A stretch of 64,000 bases of DNA from Klebsiella oxytoca NBRC 105695 (GCF_001598695.1 NZ_BCZK01000005.1:1-64000); one strand, 5' to 3'; positions 25,126 through 34,141 are shown, counted from the first letter of the stretch. Notes: generated by a model not told the origin, from the sequence alone. Made by a program: numbers and translations.

Positions 25126-26601
25126 ATGAATGCCTCTCAAAAGCAGAAAAAAACGCTCTCATTTGGCCTGGCCACCGTCCCTATTTTAGCCATGCTAATG
25201 CTGTTAATTATTGGCTACGGCATCATGGGGTTGCGAATCGAACCGCTACTGCTCTGTTCCGCTGCCGTAGCCGCCGTATTAGCCTTATGGCAGGGCTTTA
25301 CGTGGGAAGAGATCATTAGTTCGGTCGTGGATAAACTGGCGAAAGCGATGCCAGTCATTATGATCCTCATCTGCGTTGGCGCTTTAATTGGCACCTGGAT
25401 GTTCAGCGGCACCATTCCTTATATGGTGTATTGGGGGCTTAAATTAATCAGTCCTGAGTATATTCTTATTGCCGCATTCTTTTTGACCAGCGTCGTCTCG
25501 GTGTGTACCGGAACATCATGGGGATCGGCGGGAACGGTGGGGGTGGCGCTGATGGGGGTCGCGGCCGGGCTGGACGTCTCCCTGGCGGCTGCTGCCGGGG
25601 CGGTGGTATCCGGGGCTTACTTCGGCGATAAAATTTCACCGCTGTCTGACTCCACCAACTTCGCCGCTATTGTCGCCGATACCACGCTCTTCGAGCATAT
25701 TCAGCACTTACTATGGACCACAATCCCCAGCTTTCTGCTTGCCGCGGCGGTATATCTTATCGCCGGTCACAGCAATATGCTGGGCGAGGTCGCGACGCCG
25801 CAGCGGGTCACCGATATTGTCAATGCGCTGGAGTCGCTGTACCGCTTTAATATCGTTTTGATTTTACCGCCCGTCATTGTTCTGTGGGGAGCGGTTCGCA
25901 AAAAACCGGTCATTCCTTTAATGCTGGGCGCCTGCGTGTTAGCCCTGATTCTCGGCGTCGTGATGCAGGGGCTTAGCCTTAAGCAGGGGTTGGATGCCTT
26001 TATTGACGGTTTCAACATCTCCATGTTCCCGCAGGGGAGCGAAGGCATCATTGCTGATGTGCCGCGACTGCTCAACCGTGGCGGTATGTTCTCTATGATG
26101 AGCACCATTCTGCTGGTGTTTTGCGCTTTCTCCTTTGCCGGCGCTTTAACCTTAACGGGGGCGCTCAACATTATTATCAACCGCCTATTGACGGTTATTC
26201 ACAGCGTCGGTCAGCTCATCGCCGCCACCATTGGCACCACTATTCTGGTAACTGGCGCAACGAGCGATGGAAAACTGGCTCTTCTGGTACCCGCTGAATT
26301 ATTCAAAGATGCCTACCGGCGTATGGGGCTGGATACCAAAAATCTTTCTCGAACCATCGAAGATGCGGGCACCGTTATTGAGCCTTTATTACCCTGGACC
26401 TCTGCCGGGGTCTATATGGCAACGACGCTGGGAGTGAGCACCCTGGATTTACTGCCCTGGGCGGTTCAGTGCTATGCCGCCATCTTCTTTGCCTTATTTT
26501 TCGGCTTTACCGGAATCGGTATCGCGAAAACCTCCCCAGCCGCAGAAAATGCAACGAATATGCTGGCCACAGAACAGGAAGGGAAGCCAGATGGACTTTA
26601 A
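25126..26601 (+). CDS. nhaC: NhaC-family Na+/H+ antiporter
   Basis: A 491-residue inner-membrane protein with about 11-12 helices. It shows NhaC-family motifs such as CTGTSWGSAGTVGVALMG and GAYFGDKISPLSDSTNFAA, and the late GATSDGKLALLVPAELF and EPLLPWTSAGVYM. NhaC proteins exchange Na+ for H+, and related members move organic substrates. Its stop overlaps the start of a MalY/PatB-type lyase by 11 bp, so the pair is co-translated under the LacI regulator upstream. That pairing suggests import or export of a substrate or product of the lyase (a sulfur compound), but this is inference. Confidence 0.88.
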   Translation: MNASQKQKKTLSFGLATVPILAMLMLLIIGYGIMGLRIEPLLLCSAAVAAVLALWQGFTWEEIISSVVDKLAKAMPVIMILICVGALIGTWMFSGTIPYMVYWGLKLISPEYILIAAFFLTSVVSVCTGTSWGSAGTVGVALMGVAAGLDVSLAAAAGAVVSGAYFGDKISPLSDSTNFAAIVADTTLFEHIQHLLWTTIPSFLLAAAVYLIAGHSNMLGEVATPQRVTDIVNALESLYRFNIVLILPPVIVLWGAVRKKPVIPLMLGACVLALILGVVMQGLSLKQGLDAFIDGFNISMFPQGSEGIIADVPRLLNRGGMFSMMSTILLVFCAFSFAGALTLTGALNIIINRLLTVIHSVGQLIAATIGTTILVTGATSDGKLALLVPAELFKDAYRRMGLDTKNLSRTIEDAGTVIEPLLPWTSAGVYMATTLGVSTLDLLPWAVQCYAAIFFALFFGFTGIGIAKTSPAAENATNMLATEQEGKPDGL

Positions 26602-27769
26602 TAAAATAATTGATCGCCACCATACCGGATCGCTGAAATGGGATTTTATGACGCGCTATTTTGGCGAAGAAGCCACTGAACTGTTGCCGATGTGGGTTTC
26701 CGATTTTGACTTTAGCTGCCCGCCGGACGTTCAGAAAGCCTTAGTTCAGCGTATTGAACACGGTATTTTTGGTTACAGCGAACGACCGCAAACCTACTAT
26801 GACGCATTAATCTCATGGTTCTTAACGCGGCATCAGCTGGCTATAAAACCAGAGTGGATATGCAGTATTGAAGGGGTGGTTCCCGGATTATCCCTCCTCG
26901 TGCAAATGCTGAGCCACCCCGGTGAAGGGGTGGTGGTTCAGGGACCCTATTATGGATCTTTTGCCAAAATTATTTCGCTCAACGGTAGACGCCTGCTGGA
27001 TAATCCGCTCTATGAGGAGCCTGACCAGGGCTACAGAATGGATCTCGATCATCTGGAAAGGCTGTTTCGTACAGAGCGCCCGCCGCTAATGATCCTCTGT
27101 AATCCGCATAATCCAACCGGTCGGTGTTGGTCAGCTCTGGAACTGAGCGAGTTGCTCCGGCTGTGTGAAGAGTATGATGTTATTTTAATTTCCGATGAAA
27201 TCTGGGCCGATTTACTGCTTCCAGGGGAAGCATTTACTTCGGTCTTGCATTTAGAGGAGCGCTGGCATTCGCGCGTGATATCCGCCACCTCCGCCAGTAA
27301 AACGTTTGGTTTATCTACCCTACGCATTGCGAACTTTCTCATACCGTCGCCGGCGCTGCGTGAACAATTTATGCGCCGTCTCGATGCTCATGGACTGGAC
27401 GTCTTCAATGCGTTGTCCATTGAAGCGAGCACAGCTGCGTGGCAACACGGCGCTCCCTGGCTGGATGAGCTACTGCGCTATCTGGCAGAAAATCGACGGT
27501 GGTTTATTCAGCAGGTTGAGCAATATCTACCGTGGGCGCGCATCATCCCTGCTCAAGGGACGTACCTGCTATGGATAGACTGCAAACGGCTGGGACTGGA
27601 CGATGAACAGCTGAAATGGCTCATGGTGGATGTTGCGGGTATTGCCCCTTCAATGGGAAACAGCTTTGGCGCAACCGGCAGCGGTTTTATTCGCCTTAAT
27701 CTCGGGTGTCCGCGCGCGTACCTCGAAAAAGCGGTGGAGGGACTGAAACGCATTGCTTTTACAGCATAA
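26591..27769 (+). CDS. MalY/PatB-family PLP-dependent C-S lyase (cystathionine beta-lyase type)
   Basis: A 392-residue fold-type I PLP enzyme. ATG 26591 (MDFNKIIDRHHTGSLKWDF) gives the family length; the frame is open further upstream but overlaps nhaC. Signature residues: ELLPMWVSDFDF, GVVPGLSLLVQ, NPHNPTGRCWS, SDEIWADLLL and the PLP Lys in SATSASKTFGLS. Members cleave C-S bonds of cystathionine or Cys conjugates to pyruvate, ammonia and a thiol; MalY also represses MalT. The C-terminal ITGSGFIRLNLG-like motif is present (ATGSGFIRLNLGCPR). The exact substrate is not determined. Confidence 0.88.
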   Translation: MDFNKIIDRHHTGSLKWDFMTRYFGEEATELLPMWVSDFDFSCPPDVQKALVQRIEHGIFGYSERPQTYYDALISWFLTRHQLAIKPEWICSIEGVVPGLSLLVQMLSHPGEGVVVQGPYYGSFAKIISLNGRRLLDNPLYEEPDQGYRMDLDHLERLFRTERPPLMILCNPHNPTGRCWSALELSELLRLCEEYDVILISDEIWADLLLPGEAFTSVLHLEERWHSRVISATSASKTFGLSTLRIANFLIPSPALREQFMRRLDAHGLDVFNALSIEASTAAWQHGAPWLDELLRYLAENRRWFIQQVEQYLPWARIIPAQGTYLLWIDCKRLGLDDEQLKWLMVDVAGIAPSMGNSFGATGSGFIRLNLGCPRAYLEKAVEGLKRIAFTA

Positions 27770-27864
27770 ATAACATTGCCTTCGGTGAGTCCGTCTAAGC
27801 GAAGTTCCTGTCGCCCGTTTTAATGCGCAGGTGCTGAGAGTCTGTCCTCCCCCTGTCAGGGTTA

Positions 27865-27906
27865 AAACGGTGCATTCCTGCTTACGAATGCACCGTTTCC
27901 TTTTTT
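27865..27906. terminator. Bidirectional terminator of nhaC-malY and the EamA gene
   Basis: AAACGGTGCATT and AATGCACCGTTT form a 12-bp stem with a 10-nt loop, followed on the plus strand by CCTTTTTT. On the minus strand it is followed by TTTTAAC. The EamA stop codon lies inside the hairpin. The 95 bp between malY and the stem hold no gene. Confidence 0.9.
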
Positions 27907-28784
27907 GCGATCGAACAAATCGCGATGCCAATTAAAATTAACAGCGTGCTCAGTAAGTGATAGAGGTGCGGCCGGGTATGTAAAAACAGAATACTCAATA
28001 TCCCGCCAGACAGCGGAATAAGGTGAGTGTAAATTTCACCGCGAGTCGCGCCAATGGCGGCGATGCCTTTGTTCCAGAACAAATAGGCCAGCCACGAGGG
28101 GAAGATAACCAGATACGCCAGGCCGGTGAGGAAAGAGATATCGTGGTACGCGGCGAACGAGGTGGCGGGGTGTCGCCATAGCCAGAAAATGACCACCGGA
28201 AGCAGAATCAGGGCGCCGATAAGTGAACTGACGGCGACGAAAGCGTTGGCGGGAATACGCCGATCTTTATTACGCAGCAGAGAGCAATAAACCGCCCAGC
28301 TTAGCGCAGACCCCATGGCCCACAGGTCGCCCTGGCTAAATCCTTTGAGTCCCTCGGCGTTGGTCAGATTGCCGTGCAGCAGAAGCAGCAGTACGCCTGC
28401 GGTGCTAAACGCAACGCCGCACCAGTTACGCGCTGAAACCCGGTCATGGAAAATCAGACGGTTAATCATCAGCACCATGCAGGGGGTCGCCGACATATAA
28501 ATTGCGGCGTTTAGCGCGGAGGTGGTCTGCAGACCGATATAGAGGGTTAGCGGGAAACTCACCTGCCCACACAGCGTTAAAATCAGCAGCGTCGATGCAT
28601 TTCCACGCAATAAACGCCAACTCTCGCGGATTTGACGTTGATAAAGCCCTACCAGCAGCACGGCGGTTAGCGCCCACCTTGCTTCCGTCATAACAATCGG
28701 ATCTGCGCCCTGAACGAGAATATGCCCTACAACATAATTCCCTCCCCAAAACAGGGCTGCCAGCGTAAGTAACAGGTAGGGCAT
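27882..28784 (-). CDS. EamA-family (DMT superfamily) transporter
   Basis: A 300-residue membrane protein with ten predicted helices in two EamA repeats (AALFWGGNYVVGH; later DLWAMGSALSWAVYC), probably a metabolite exporter. Start 28784 (MPYLLL) is chosen because AAGGA lies 6 bp upstream; an ATG five codons earlier overlaps that ribosome site. The gene converges with malY across a shared terminator. Substrate unknown. Confidence 0.88.
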   Translation of the reverse strand: MPYLLLTLAALFWGGNYVVGHILVQGADPIVMTEARWALTAVLLVGLYQRQIRESWRLLRGNASTLLILTLCGQVSFPLTLYIGLQTTSALNAAIYMSATPCMVLMINRLIFHDRVSARNWCGVAFSTAGVLLLLLHGNLTNAEGLKGFSQGDLWAMGSALSWAVYCSLLRNKDRRIPANAFVAVSSLIGALILLPVVIFWLWRHPATSFAAYHDISFLTGLAYLVIFPSWLAYLFWNKGIAAIGATRGEIYTHLIPLSGGILSILFLHTRPHLYHLLSTLLILIGIAICSIAKKETVHS

Positions 28785-28799
28785 GCTGATTCCTTGCAT

Positions 28800-29268
28800 C
28801 GCTTTAAACTGTACTACATGGTAACTACGTTTTTTTTAAAACATCAATTAAATTGGACGTTTTTTTTAATTTTCATGAATAATCAATGGGTAGCGGCGTC
28901 ATTCAGGATGGCTATCATCATTACTATCCCTTCCGCAGGTGCTGGCTTTAACCACCTTGAGAAAATATCGCGAAAAAACTGATAGAGACGCGCCTTATCG
29001 ACAGGCTCTCTTCACTGGCAGCATAAACGATACGCACTGTACATTCTTATCTTTTTAATTGCTGAAGTCGCTCGCCGTTAATTTAAAACGAGGGCTGCGT
29101 ACTTTGCCGGTGGCTTAAGGTATTACGACTCTAAACGGGAGCATTTATTGCTGCAAAGAGATATACCAGTGGGAGGGGTTATAGCAATACTCTGGGGGCG
29201 TCATTTGGGGGGGGTTATCGAAAGCATGAAAATAGCAAAATGACGCGATTATCTCAAAAACTCTCATT
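28800..29268. other. Gene-free stretch
   Basis: About 470 bp upstream of the EamA gene with no supported ORF. It begins with an AT-rich part containing two copies of ACGTTTTTTTT about 30 bp apart (near 28828 and 28857), followed by mixed-composition sequence with G-runs near 29200-29215. Promoter of the EamA gene is expected at its left end. I see nothing else convincing. Confidence 0.4.
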
Positions 29269-29275
29269 ATAAATA

Positions 29276-29296
29276 ACCCCGACGTGATGTCAGGGT
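29276..29296 (-). terminator. Terminator of the cold shock gene
   Basis: On the minus strand ACCCTGAC and GTCGGGGT pair over 8 bp (one G-T) around ATCAC, followed by TATTTAT. It lies about 20 bp downstream of the csp stop. Confidence 0.7.
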
Positions 29297-29316
29297 CATT
29301 AAAGCAGGAGCGCGCT

Positions 29317-29529
29317 TTAAACGGCGTAGACGTTACCCGCTGAAGGACCCTTCTGGCCATCTTCAATGGTGAATTCGACTTTCTGGCCTTCGCTCAGGGT
29401 CTTAAAGCCACCGCTCTGGATAGCAGAAAAATGGACGAAAACATCCTTGCTACCGTTGTCCGGAGTGATGAAACCAAAACCTTTTGATTCGTTAAACCAT
29501 TTTACTAAACCAGTCATTTTATTAGACAT
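29317..29529 (-). CDS. CspA-family cold shock protein
   Basis: A 70-residue single OB-fold RNA chaperone. RNP1 KGFGFITP and RNP2 DVFVHFSAI are intact, with the family ending [10 protein letters not shown]. Closest type is E. coli CspA/B/G/I. It has a long leader with a cold-box-like sequence (29530-29695), so it should be cold-induced. It is divergent from a second, more diverged csp gene. Confidence 0.95.
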   Translation of the reverse strand: MSNKMTGLVKWFNESKGFGFITPDNGSKDVFVHFSAIQSGGFKTLSEGQKVEFTIEDGQKGPSAGNVYAV

Positions 29530-29695
29530 TGATAATACCTCAACATATCTGAGCCTTACGGCGAAAAGGGTTTTCGCACAGAATCAAATTAATAACGATA
29601 AGGAGACTCAAAAGGAAGAATTATCAACGGATAACACTTAAGATGAGGACTGCTTTACTAAACCGCTTTATTATGTCTGTATGCTAAACCGACCC
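29530..29695 (-). promoter_or_regulatory. Cold-shock 5' leader with cold box
   Basis: The minus strand upstream of the csp ATG is about 165 nt of leader resembling that of E. coli cspA. At 29674-29690 it reads GGTTTAGCATACAGACA, a close match to the cspA cold box region. AAAGCGGTTTAGTAAAGCAG and a GCCGTAAGGC element near the ribosome site also parallel cspA. The leader probably acts as a thermosensing mRNA element. Confidence 0.75.
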
Positions 29696-29975
29696 CTCAT
29701 TAGTCACACACATCACTATAGATAGCAAGACTTATTTCCAGGTAAATATCCTGATAAAGCTTTTTGCTGCGCCAGGATATCTGGATGGCTAAAAATTGAT
29801 TTGCTTATTATCGCTATCCGTGCATTAATGGCCTAATCTGTGCGCGATAAACGAACATCAAACTCTACTGAGCAGTTCTCATGACCAGGCGCTATCGCTG
29901 ATATCCCCTCCTTTTGAGTCCAAAATTTGATCCTGTACGTTTCTCTCAATTTCATGCTGTGTAACTGGAGGGAGT
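29696..29975. other. Divergent csp promoter region
   Basis: About 280 bp between the cold-box leader and the second csp gene. It holds an inverted repeat ATATCCTG...CAGGATAT (29745-29780) of unknown role. Promoters for both genes are expected here. No ORF is supported. Confidence 0.4.
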
Positions 29976-30203
29976 ATGTCCTCAAGAATTAAAGGTCTGG
30001 TGAAGTGGTATAATGAATCGAAGGGGTTTGGTTTCATCTCTCCTCTTGATGGCAGCAAAGATATCGCCGTTAATTACTCAGCGCTTCACGGCGATAACTT
30101 TAATACCCTCTTTGAAGGGCAAAAAGTTGAATTCGCCATACATCGCGGTGATAAAGGTCCAGCGGCGACGAAAGTTATTCTGTGCGATAAAGAGATATTT
30201 TAG
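29976..30203 (+). CDS. Divergent CspA-family protein with altered RNP2
   Basis: A 75-residue cold-shock-domain protein. RNP1 (KGFGFI, residues 16-21) is intact, but RNP2, normally VFVHF, reads IAVNY, losing two aromatic RNA-stacking residues. The C-terminus is longer than CspA and ends CDKEIF. GGAGGGAG precedes the ATG. It resembles the diverged E. coli CspF/CspH group in being off-consensus, but I do not assign it to either. It may bind nucleic acid more weakly or differently. Confidence 0.85.
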   Translation: MSSRIKGLVKWYNESKGFGFISPLDGSKDIAVNYSALHGDNFNTLFEGQKVEFAIHRGDKGPAATKVILCDKEIF

Positions 30204-30207
30204 AACG

Positions 30208-30438
30208 ATGACCATGAGAGGAGAGGGCATCGATTGTGCCATCTCGACGGCTGCGGTTCGCCGTGGCAGAAGCCATCCCGAACTGACAGAAAAATTATCT
30301 CTCCCGGCCACTAAAGCGGCCTGCGATGCTGCCAGGCAGAATGCCCTGATAAACGTTCACATGGTCGAGAGTGAATTACCGACCAGCAGACCGGCCGGTA
30401 ATAAACGAAGTGTGGTGAGTGAACTGACGGAAGCTTAG
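30208..30438 (+). CDS. Possible small ORF downstream of the second csp gene
   Basis: A 76-codon ORF starting 4 bp after the csp stop (MTMRGEGIDC...), ending at 30438, 9 bp from the convergent kbp stop. It has no recognised domain and no clear ribosome site, although coupling to the csp stop is possible. Composition is Ala/Arg/Thr-rich. It could be spurious. Confidence 0.25.
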   Translation: MTMRGEGIDCAISTAAVRRGRSHPELTEKLSLPATKAACDAARQNALINVHMVESELPTSRPAGNKRSVVSELTEA

Positions 30439-30447
30439 CGAAATAAC

Positions 30448-30900
30448 TTACTGCTTCGCCGGGATAATCAGCACCTGACCCGGATAGATCTTATCGGGAT
30501 GCGTCAGCATCGGTTTATTGGCTTCAAAAATACGCTGATAGTCATTAGCCGAGCCGTACATCGCTTTTGAGATGGCGCTCAGGGTATCGCCGGATTTCAC
30601 CGTGTAATAACGGCTTTCCGCTCCGCTCTGCGTCACATTAACGCTATCATTGACCTGGCCTACCCCGGTGACGTTACCCACCGCCACCAGAATTTTTTCT
30701 TTATCTTCCTGTGAGCCGACGTCGCCCGTTATCGTTGCGGTGCCATCGTCCGCGACATCAATATTCACTTTTTCAGCGCCGGGCAGGTTAAGGTTATCAA
30801 TGTGTTTTTTCAGCTTTTCGGCCCGATCTTCCTTGCTGCCGCCAGAAACCGCATCCCAGATTTTCTCGCCCGCGTCTTTCACAAAACTTAATAATCCCAT
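30448..30900 (-). CDS. kbp: Potassium-binding BON-LysM protein Kbp (YgaU)
   Basis: A 150-residue cytoplasmic protein with an N-terminal BON domain (about 25-90) and a C-terminal LysM domain (about 97-147, [19 protein letters not shown]...[14 protein letters not shown]). Length and both ends ([23 protein letters not shown]) match E. coli YgaU/Kbp, which binds K+ and is induced by osmotic stress and stationary phase. The neighbours differ from the E. coli ygaU locus. Confidence 0.92.
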   Translation of the reverse strand: MGLLSFVKDAGEKIWDAVSGGSKEDRAEKLKKHIDNLNLPGAEKVNIDVADDGTATITGDVGSQEDKEKILVAVGNVTGVGQVNDSVNVTQSGAESRYYTVKSGDTLSAISKAMYGSANDYQRIFEANKPMLTHPDKIYPGQVLIIPAKQ

Positions 30901-31290
30901 CGTTCCATACCTCCATTACTGCTTCATGATTAATATTTTCATCAGACCCAATAATCCAATATCCAATATAGATAAGTGCAGGATGCCTCCACCGTAGCGG
31001 CAACGTCTTAAAGAAGCGCAACCTGCCATTGAAGTATATGCAATAAGCGTCAAAGTGCAGGATATTTGCCTTAAATTCTCCGCGATGGCGCGGCATCAAC
31101 GCTAGTCATCACGGCCATTATGCGATCCGTTTTGCAACGATATCGGTACCGTAGCAACGCCTTACCAGGCTGCGAAGAGAGCATAGATAAGGGCTGTAAT
31201 GCTATTTTTTGCCAGGAGGAGACATACTGAATGCCTTAGCTAAAGCATGTTAGGATGACGACTCCTTTCCTCTGAAATAAGGACGTCAGC
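30901..31290. other. Divergent kbp / ridA-like promoter region
   Basis: A 390-bp gap between divergent genes. Promoters for both are expected; the left end holds the kbp ribosome site. No supported ORF, repeat or RNA structure was found. Confidence 0.45.
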
Positions 31291-31668
31291 ATGAGCAAGG
31301 TGGTACGGAAAAATTATCCTCAACTGGGTGAAGTCAAGGCTCCCTACGTTCACTCGGTAACGCACGGAAACACGCTCTATATTTCAGGGTTAACCGCGTT
31401 CGGCACGCAGGCGCAGCAGGGGAGCATCGCCGCCCAGGCGGAGGAGATCTTTAAGCAGATCAGAACCATCGCTGACGCAGAAGGCGTTGATTTTTCATCC
31501 CTGATTAAAGTCACTATTTTTATAACCTCATTTGCTGAGATCGACGCATTACGCCGGGTTCTCTATCAAAACTACGGTGACCATCTGCCTGCCAGCTCTC
31601 TCGTTGAAGTCAGCCGCCTCTTTTCACCCGACCTTAAAATTGAAATTGAAGCGATTTTCGGCCTCTGA
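31291..31668 (+). CDS. RidA-family (YjgF/YER057c) protein
   Basis: A 125-residue Rid-family protein. RidA members hydrolyse reactive enamine/imine intermediates. Visible family residues include the N-terminal YPQLGEVKAPYVHSV, the LYISGLTAFG strand, VTIFITSFAEID and the C-terminal VEVSRLFSPDLKIEIEAIF. In true RidA the catalytic Arg lies in a P-A-R segment; here the matching region reads HLPASSLVEV, with no Arg. It may therefore belong to a Rid subgroup (Rid1-7) without archetypal deaminase activity. AAGGA precedes the ATG. Confidence 0.85.
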   Translation: MSKVVRKNYPQLGEVKAPYVHSVTHGNTLYISGLTAFGTQAQQGSIAAQAEEIFKQIRTIADAEGVDFSSLIKVTIFITSFAEIDALRRVLYQNYGDHLPASSLVEVSRLFSPDLKIEIEAIFGL

Positions 31669-31845
31669 AGGACCGCCCATGGCCGGGAGGCGGCAAATAG
31701 CTTTATCAATTTATTTGAAGTATTCGGTTAAACAAACGATATTTATTCTCACCTGGTTACGCGTAGAGTAGTGGGATACGCGGCAGACACGCTTGTCATA
31801 AGGCGCGCTCTACCGACGACTCCCTGCAAACCAGGAAACTTCGTC

Positions 31846-32874
31846 ATGAAAAAGATTGGCTTTTTATCATTTGGTCACTGGACGCCGTCGCCGCAGTCCG
31901 GAACGCGTTCAGCCGCTGATGCGCTGTTACAATCCATCGACCTTGCCGTCGCCGCCGAAGAACTGGGCGCGGACGGCGCCTATTTCAGGGTGCATCATTT
32001 TGCTCGCCAGCTCAGTTCCCCGTTTCCCCTGCTGGCTGCGATAGGGGCGAAAACCAAAAAAATTGAAATCGGCACCGGCGTGATCGATATGCGTTATGAA
32101 AACCCGCTGTATATGGCAGAGGATGCGGGTGCGGCGGACCTCATCTCCGGTGGCCGCCTGCAGCTGGGTATCAGCCGCGGCTCTCCGGAGCAGGTTATTG
32201 ATGGCTGGCGCTATTTTGGTTACGTCCCGGGCGAAGGCGAAAACGAGTCGGATATGGCGCGTCGTCACACCGAAGTGCTGCTGGACGTCCTGCGCGGAGA
32301 AGGTTTTGCGAAACCCAATCCGCAGCCTATGTTCCCCAACCCGCCGGGGCTGCTGCGTCTGGAACCGCATTCCGAAGGTCTGCGCGAACGAATCTGGTGG
32401 GGCGCCGGTTCGAATGCTACCGCGAAGTGGGCGGCAACGCTGGGTATGAACCTACAAAGTTCGACGCTGAAGGATGATGAAACCGGGGAACCGTTTCACA
32501 TTCAGCAGGCGAAACAGATCCGCGCCTATCGCGAAGCGTGGGCACAGGCGGGCCATACCCGTACGCCGCGCGTCTCGGTTAGCCGCAGCATTTTCGCCCT
32601 GATGGACGATCGCGATCGTCTCTATTTCGGTTCAGGCCGTGACGAGAGTGATTCGATCGGTTTCCTCGATGAGAAAACCCGCGCTATTTTCGGCCGCAGC
32701 TACGCCGCAGAGCCGGACAAGCTCATCACGCAGCTGAAACAGGATGAGGCCATCGCCGAAGCGGATACGCTGCTGTTGACGGTGCCGAACCAGCTGGGCG
32801 TGGAATATAATGCGCATGTCATTGAGTCGATTCTGAAGCACGTTGCGCCGGCAATGGGCTGGCGCGATGCCTGA
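31846..32874 (+). CDS. LLM-class (luciferase-like) flavin-dependent oxidoreductase
   Basis: A 342-residue bacterial luciferase-fold protein, probably an FMN- or F420-type monooxygenase or reductase using reduced flavin. ATG 31846 (MKKIGFLSFGHWTP) follows CAGGAAA; the frame is open further upstream without a good start. Motifs visible: LAVAAEELGADGAYFRVHHFARQLSSPFPLL split over the first 70 residues, GTGVIDMRYENPLYMAEDA, and SGGRLQLGISRGSPEQV. It lies 177 bp after the RidA-like gene on the same strand. Substrate unknown. Confidence 0.85.
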   Translation: MKKIGFLSFGHWTPSPQSGTRSAADALLQSIDLAVAAEELGADGAYFRVHHFARQLSSPFPLLAAIGAKTKKIEIGTGVIDMRYENPLYMAEDAGAADLISGGRLQLGISRGSPEQVIDGWRYFGYVPGEGENESDMARRHTEVLLDVLRGEGFAKPNPQPMFPNPPGLLRLEPHSEGLRERIWWGAGSNATAKWAATLGMNLQSSTLKDDETGEPFHIQQAKQIRAYREAWAQAGHTRTPRVSVSRSIFALMDDRDRLYFGSGRDESDSIGFLDEKTRAIFGRSYAAEPDKLITQLKQDEAIAEADTLLLTVPNQLGVEYNAHVIESILKHVAPAMGWRDA

Positions 32875-32890
32875 GTTAGTCGCGGTCGAT

Positions 32891-32917
32891 GCCCCGCCGG
32901 CAATCGCTGTGCGGGGC
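32891..32917. terminator. Hairpin between convergent genes
   Basis: GCCCCGC and GCGGGGC form a 7-bp GC-rich stem with a 13-nt loop between two convergent stop codons. No T-run is visible, so it is terminator-like only. Confidence 0.45.
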
Positions 32918-32925
32918 GAAATCGT

Positions 32926-33261
32926 CTACGGGATCCTCTTCGGCTGTAGCTGGTAGGTCCAGGCGGTCACTCGCTGACCCTCATCGGTGGTGACTTCAAC
33001 AGCAACGCGATCGTAGCCCTCTTCGAACGCATCCAGCATGGCCCAATGGGCCTCGAGATTCGCCGACAGAAACAGAAAGCCGGGCACCCGGGGGCCGTTT
33101 TTGTCGAGAACAATGCCCGGAAAATCTGCTGCTGCTCCCCAGCCGCGTTCATAAAAGGTGCCGGTGACGTAGCCTGGCTGCCACTCTCCGCCAATGCTGT
33201 CCATAATATGGGCGTTAGAGTGGCCCGGGCGCAGCGTGCCGTAGACAAATAAGCGTTCCAT
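32926..33261 (-). CDS. Gamma-glutamylcyclotransferase-like (AIG2/YtfP) protein
   Basis: A 111-residue GGCT/AIG2-fold protein. It begins with the family signature VYGTLRPGHSNAHIM and contains the conserved Glu in DAFEEGYDR, thought to be the catalytic acid/base. Members act on gamma-glutamyl amines or similar. Convergent with the luciferase-like gene. Exact substrate unknown. Confidence 0.88.
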   Translation of the reverse strand: MERLFVYGTLRPGHSNAHIMDSIGGEWQPGYVTGTFYERGWGAAADFPGIVLDKNGPRVPGFLFLSANLEAHWAMLDAFEEGYDRVAVEVTTDEGQRVTAWTYQLQPKRIP

Positions 33262-33366
33262 TATCCCTCATTAACTCAAGCGTTGAAGACCCAAACGGGC
33301 AGAACAGGCCATAAAATACGAACTCTGGCCTGGGTTGGCAAGGCGCCCCGCAGAGCGCCTTATCTG

Positions 33367-34125
33367 TCAGGGCGCTGGCCCGAACATCTCCCGCAGCTGC
33401 TGTTCGTCGGGCATGCCGATGACCTGCTGGAGCTCATTCTGCTCATTCATGTAATAAATAGCCGGCGTCGCGCTGGCGCCCAAATCATCCATCAGTTTTT
33501 GATGATGCTGAAGAAGATTAAAGGTGTCGCGTGGAGTAACGCCCTCAAAATGCGGCACTTTTTTGCCGCCTGAAAGCTCATACTCTCGCCACGCGGCGGC
33601 CGGATCGCGCGCGTTCAGGATCGCCGTTGCGTATCTGCCGCTTTTCGGATTGAGAAAAGCAACGAGCAGGGTATTTAGCTGGACCTTGCCCGCTTTTACC
33701 CACGGCTGCGCCGCCGACCAGAACGCTTTGCACCAGGGGCAGAAAGGATCGGCAAAGACAATGATTTTTCTGGCAGCCGAATCCGCGCCTTCCTTCAGCG
33801 GACGAGCATTATTCAGCGTCTGCCACATTTTGCGGCCTGAAGGGGTATAGATGGCTTCCTGAAAATAGGCCTCGCTAAGGTTTTTACCTTTTTCGTCATA
33901 CAGATATCCAGAAATCACGTGCTTTCCGTCCGGCGTCAAAAACAGGGTCACCCCCATATCCTGATACTGGCCGATCCACCCTTTTACCCCGCCGGGCGAA
34001 TCGATCTCTTTAATCATGGCGATCCCTTGCTGTTCGCCAAAATTTTTCACTATCTGAGGGAGAGCTTCCCCGGCAGATGCCAGGCCCGGCATTATCCAGG
34101 CCGCCAGCAGTAGAATATATTTCAT
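33367..34125 (-). CDS. dsbG: Periplasmic disulfide isomerase DsbG
   Basis: A 252-residue exported thiol-disulfide protein with a signal peptide of about 18 residues. An N-terminal dimerisation domain (about 20-95) is followed by a thioredoxin-fold domain with CPWC (Cys129 and Cys132) and a cis-Pro region ATPAIYY. E. coli DsbG has CPYC. Start 34125 has AGAGG 7 bp upstream. It follows scsC by about 38 bp in a minus-strand run scsA-scsB-scsC-dsbG, so it probably receives electrons from ScsB or DsbD and protects or isomerises thiols under copper stress. The context role is inference. Confidence 0.9.
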   Translation of the reverse strand: MKYILLLAAWIMPGLASAGEALPQIVKNFGEQQGIAMIKEIDSPGGVKGWIGQYQDMGVTLFLTPDGKHVISGYLYDEKGKNLSEAYFQEAIYTPSGRKMWQTLNNARPLKEGADSAARKIIVFADPFCPWCKAFWSAAQPWVKAGKVQLNTLLVAFLNPKSGRYATAILNARDPAAAWREYELSGGKKVPHFEGVTPRDTFNLLQHHQKLMDDLGASATPAIYYMNEQNELQQVIGMPDEQQLREMFGPAP

Positions 34126-34141
34126 CACATTACCTCTGAAT

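Noticed and set aside
27770..27864. TPP-type riboswitch suggested by GGTGCTGAGAG after malY
   Set aside because: The other conserved TPP elements are missing and no gene follows on the plus strand before the terminator.
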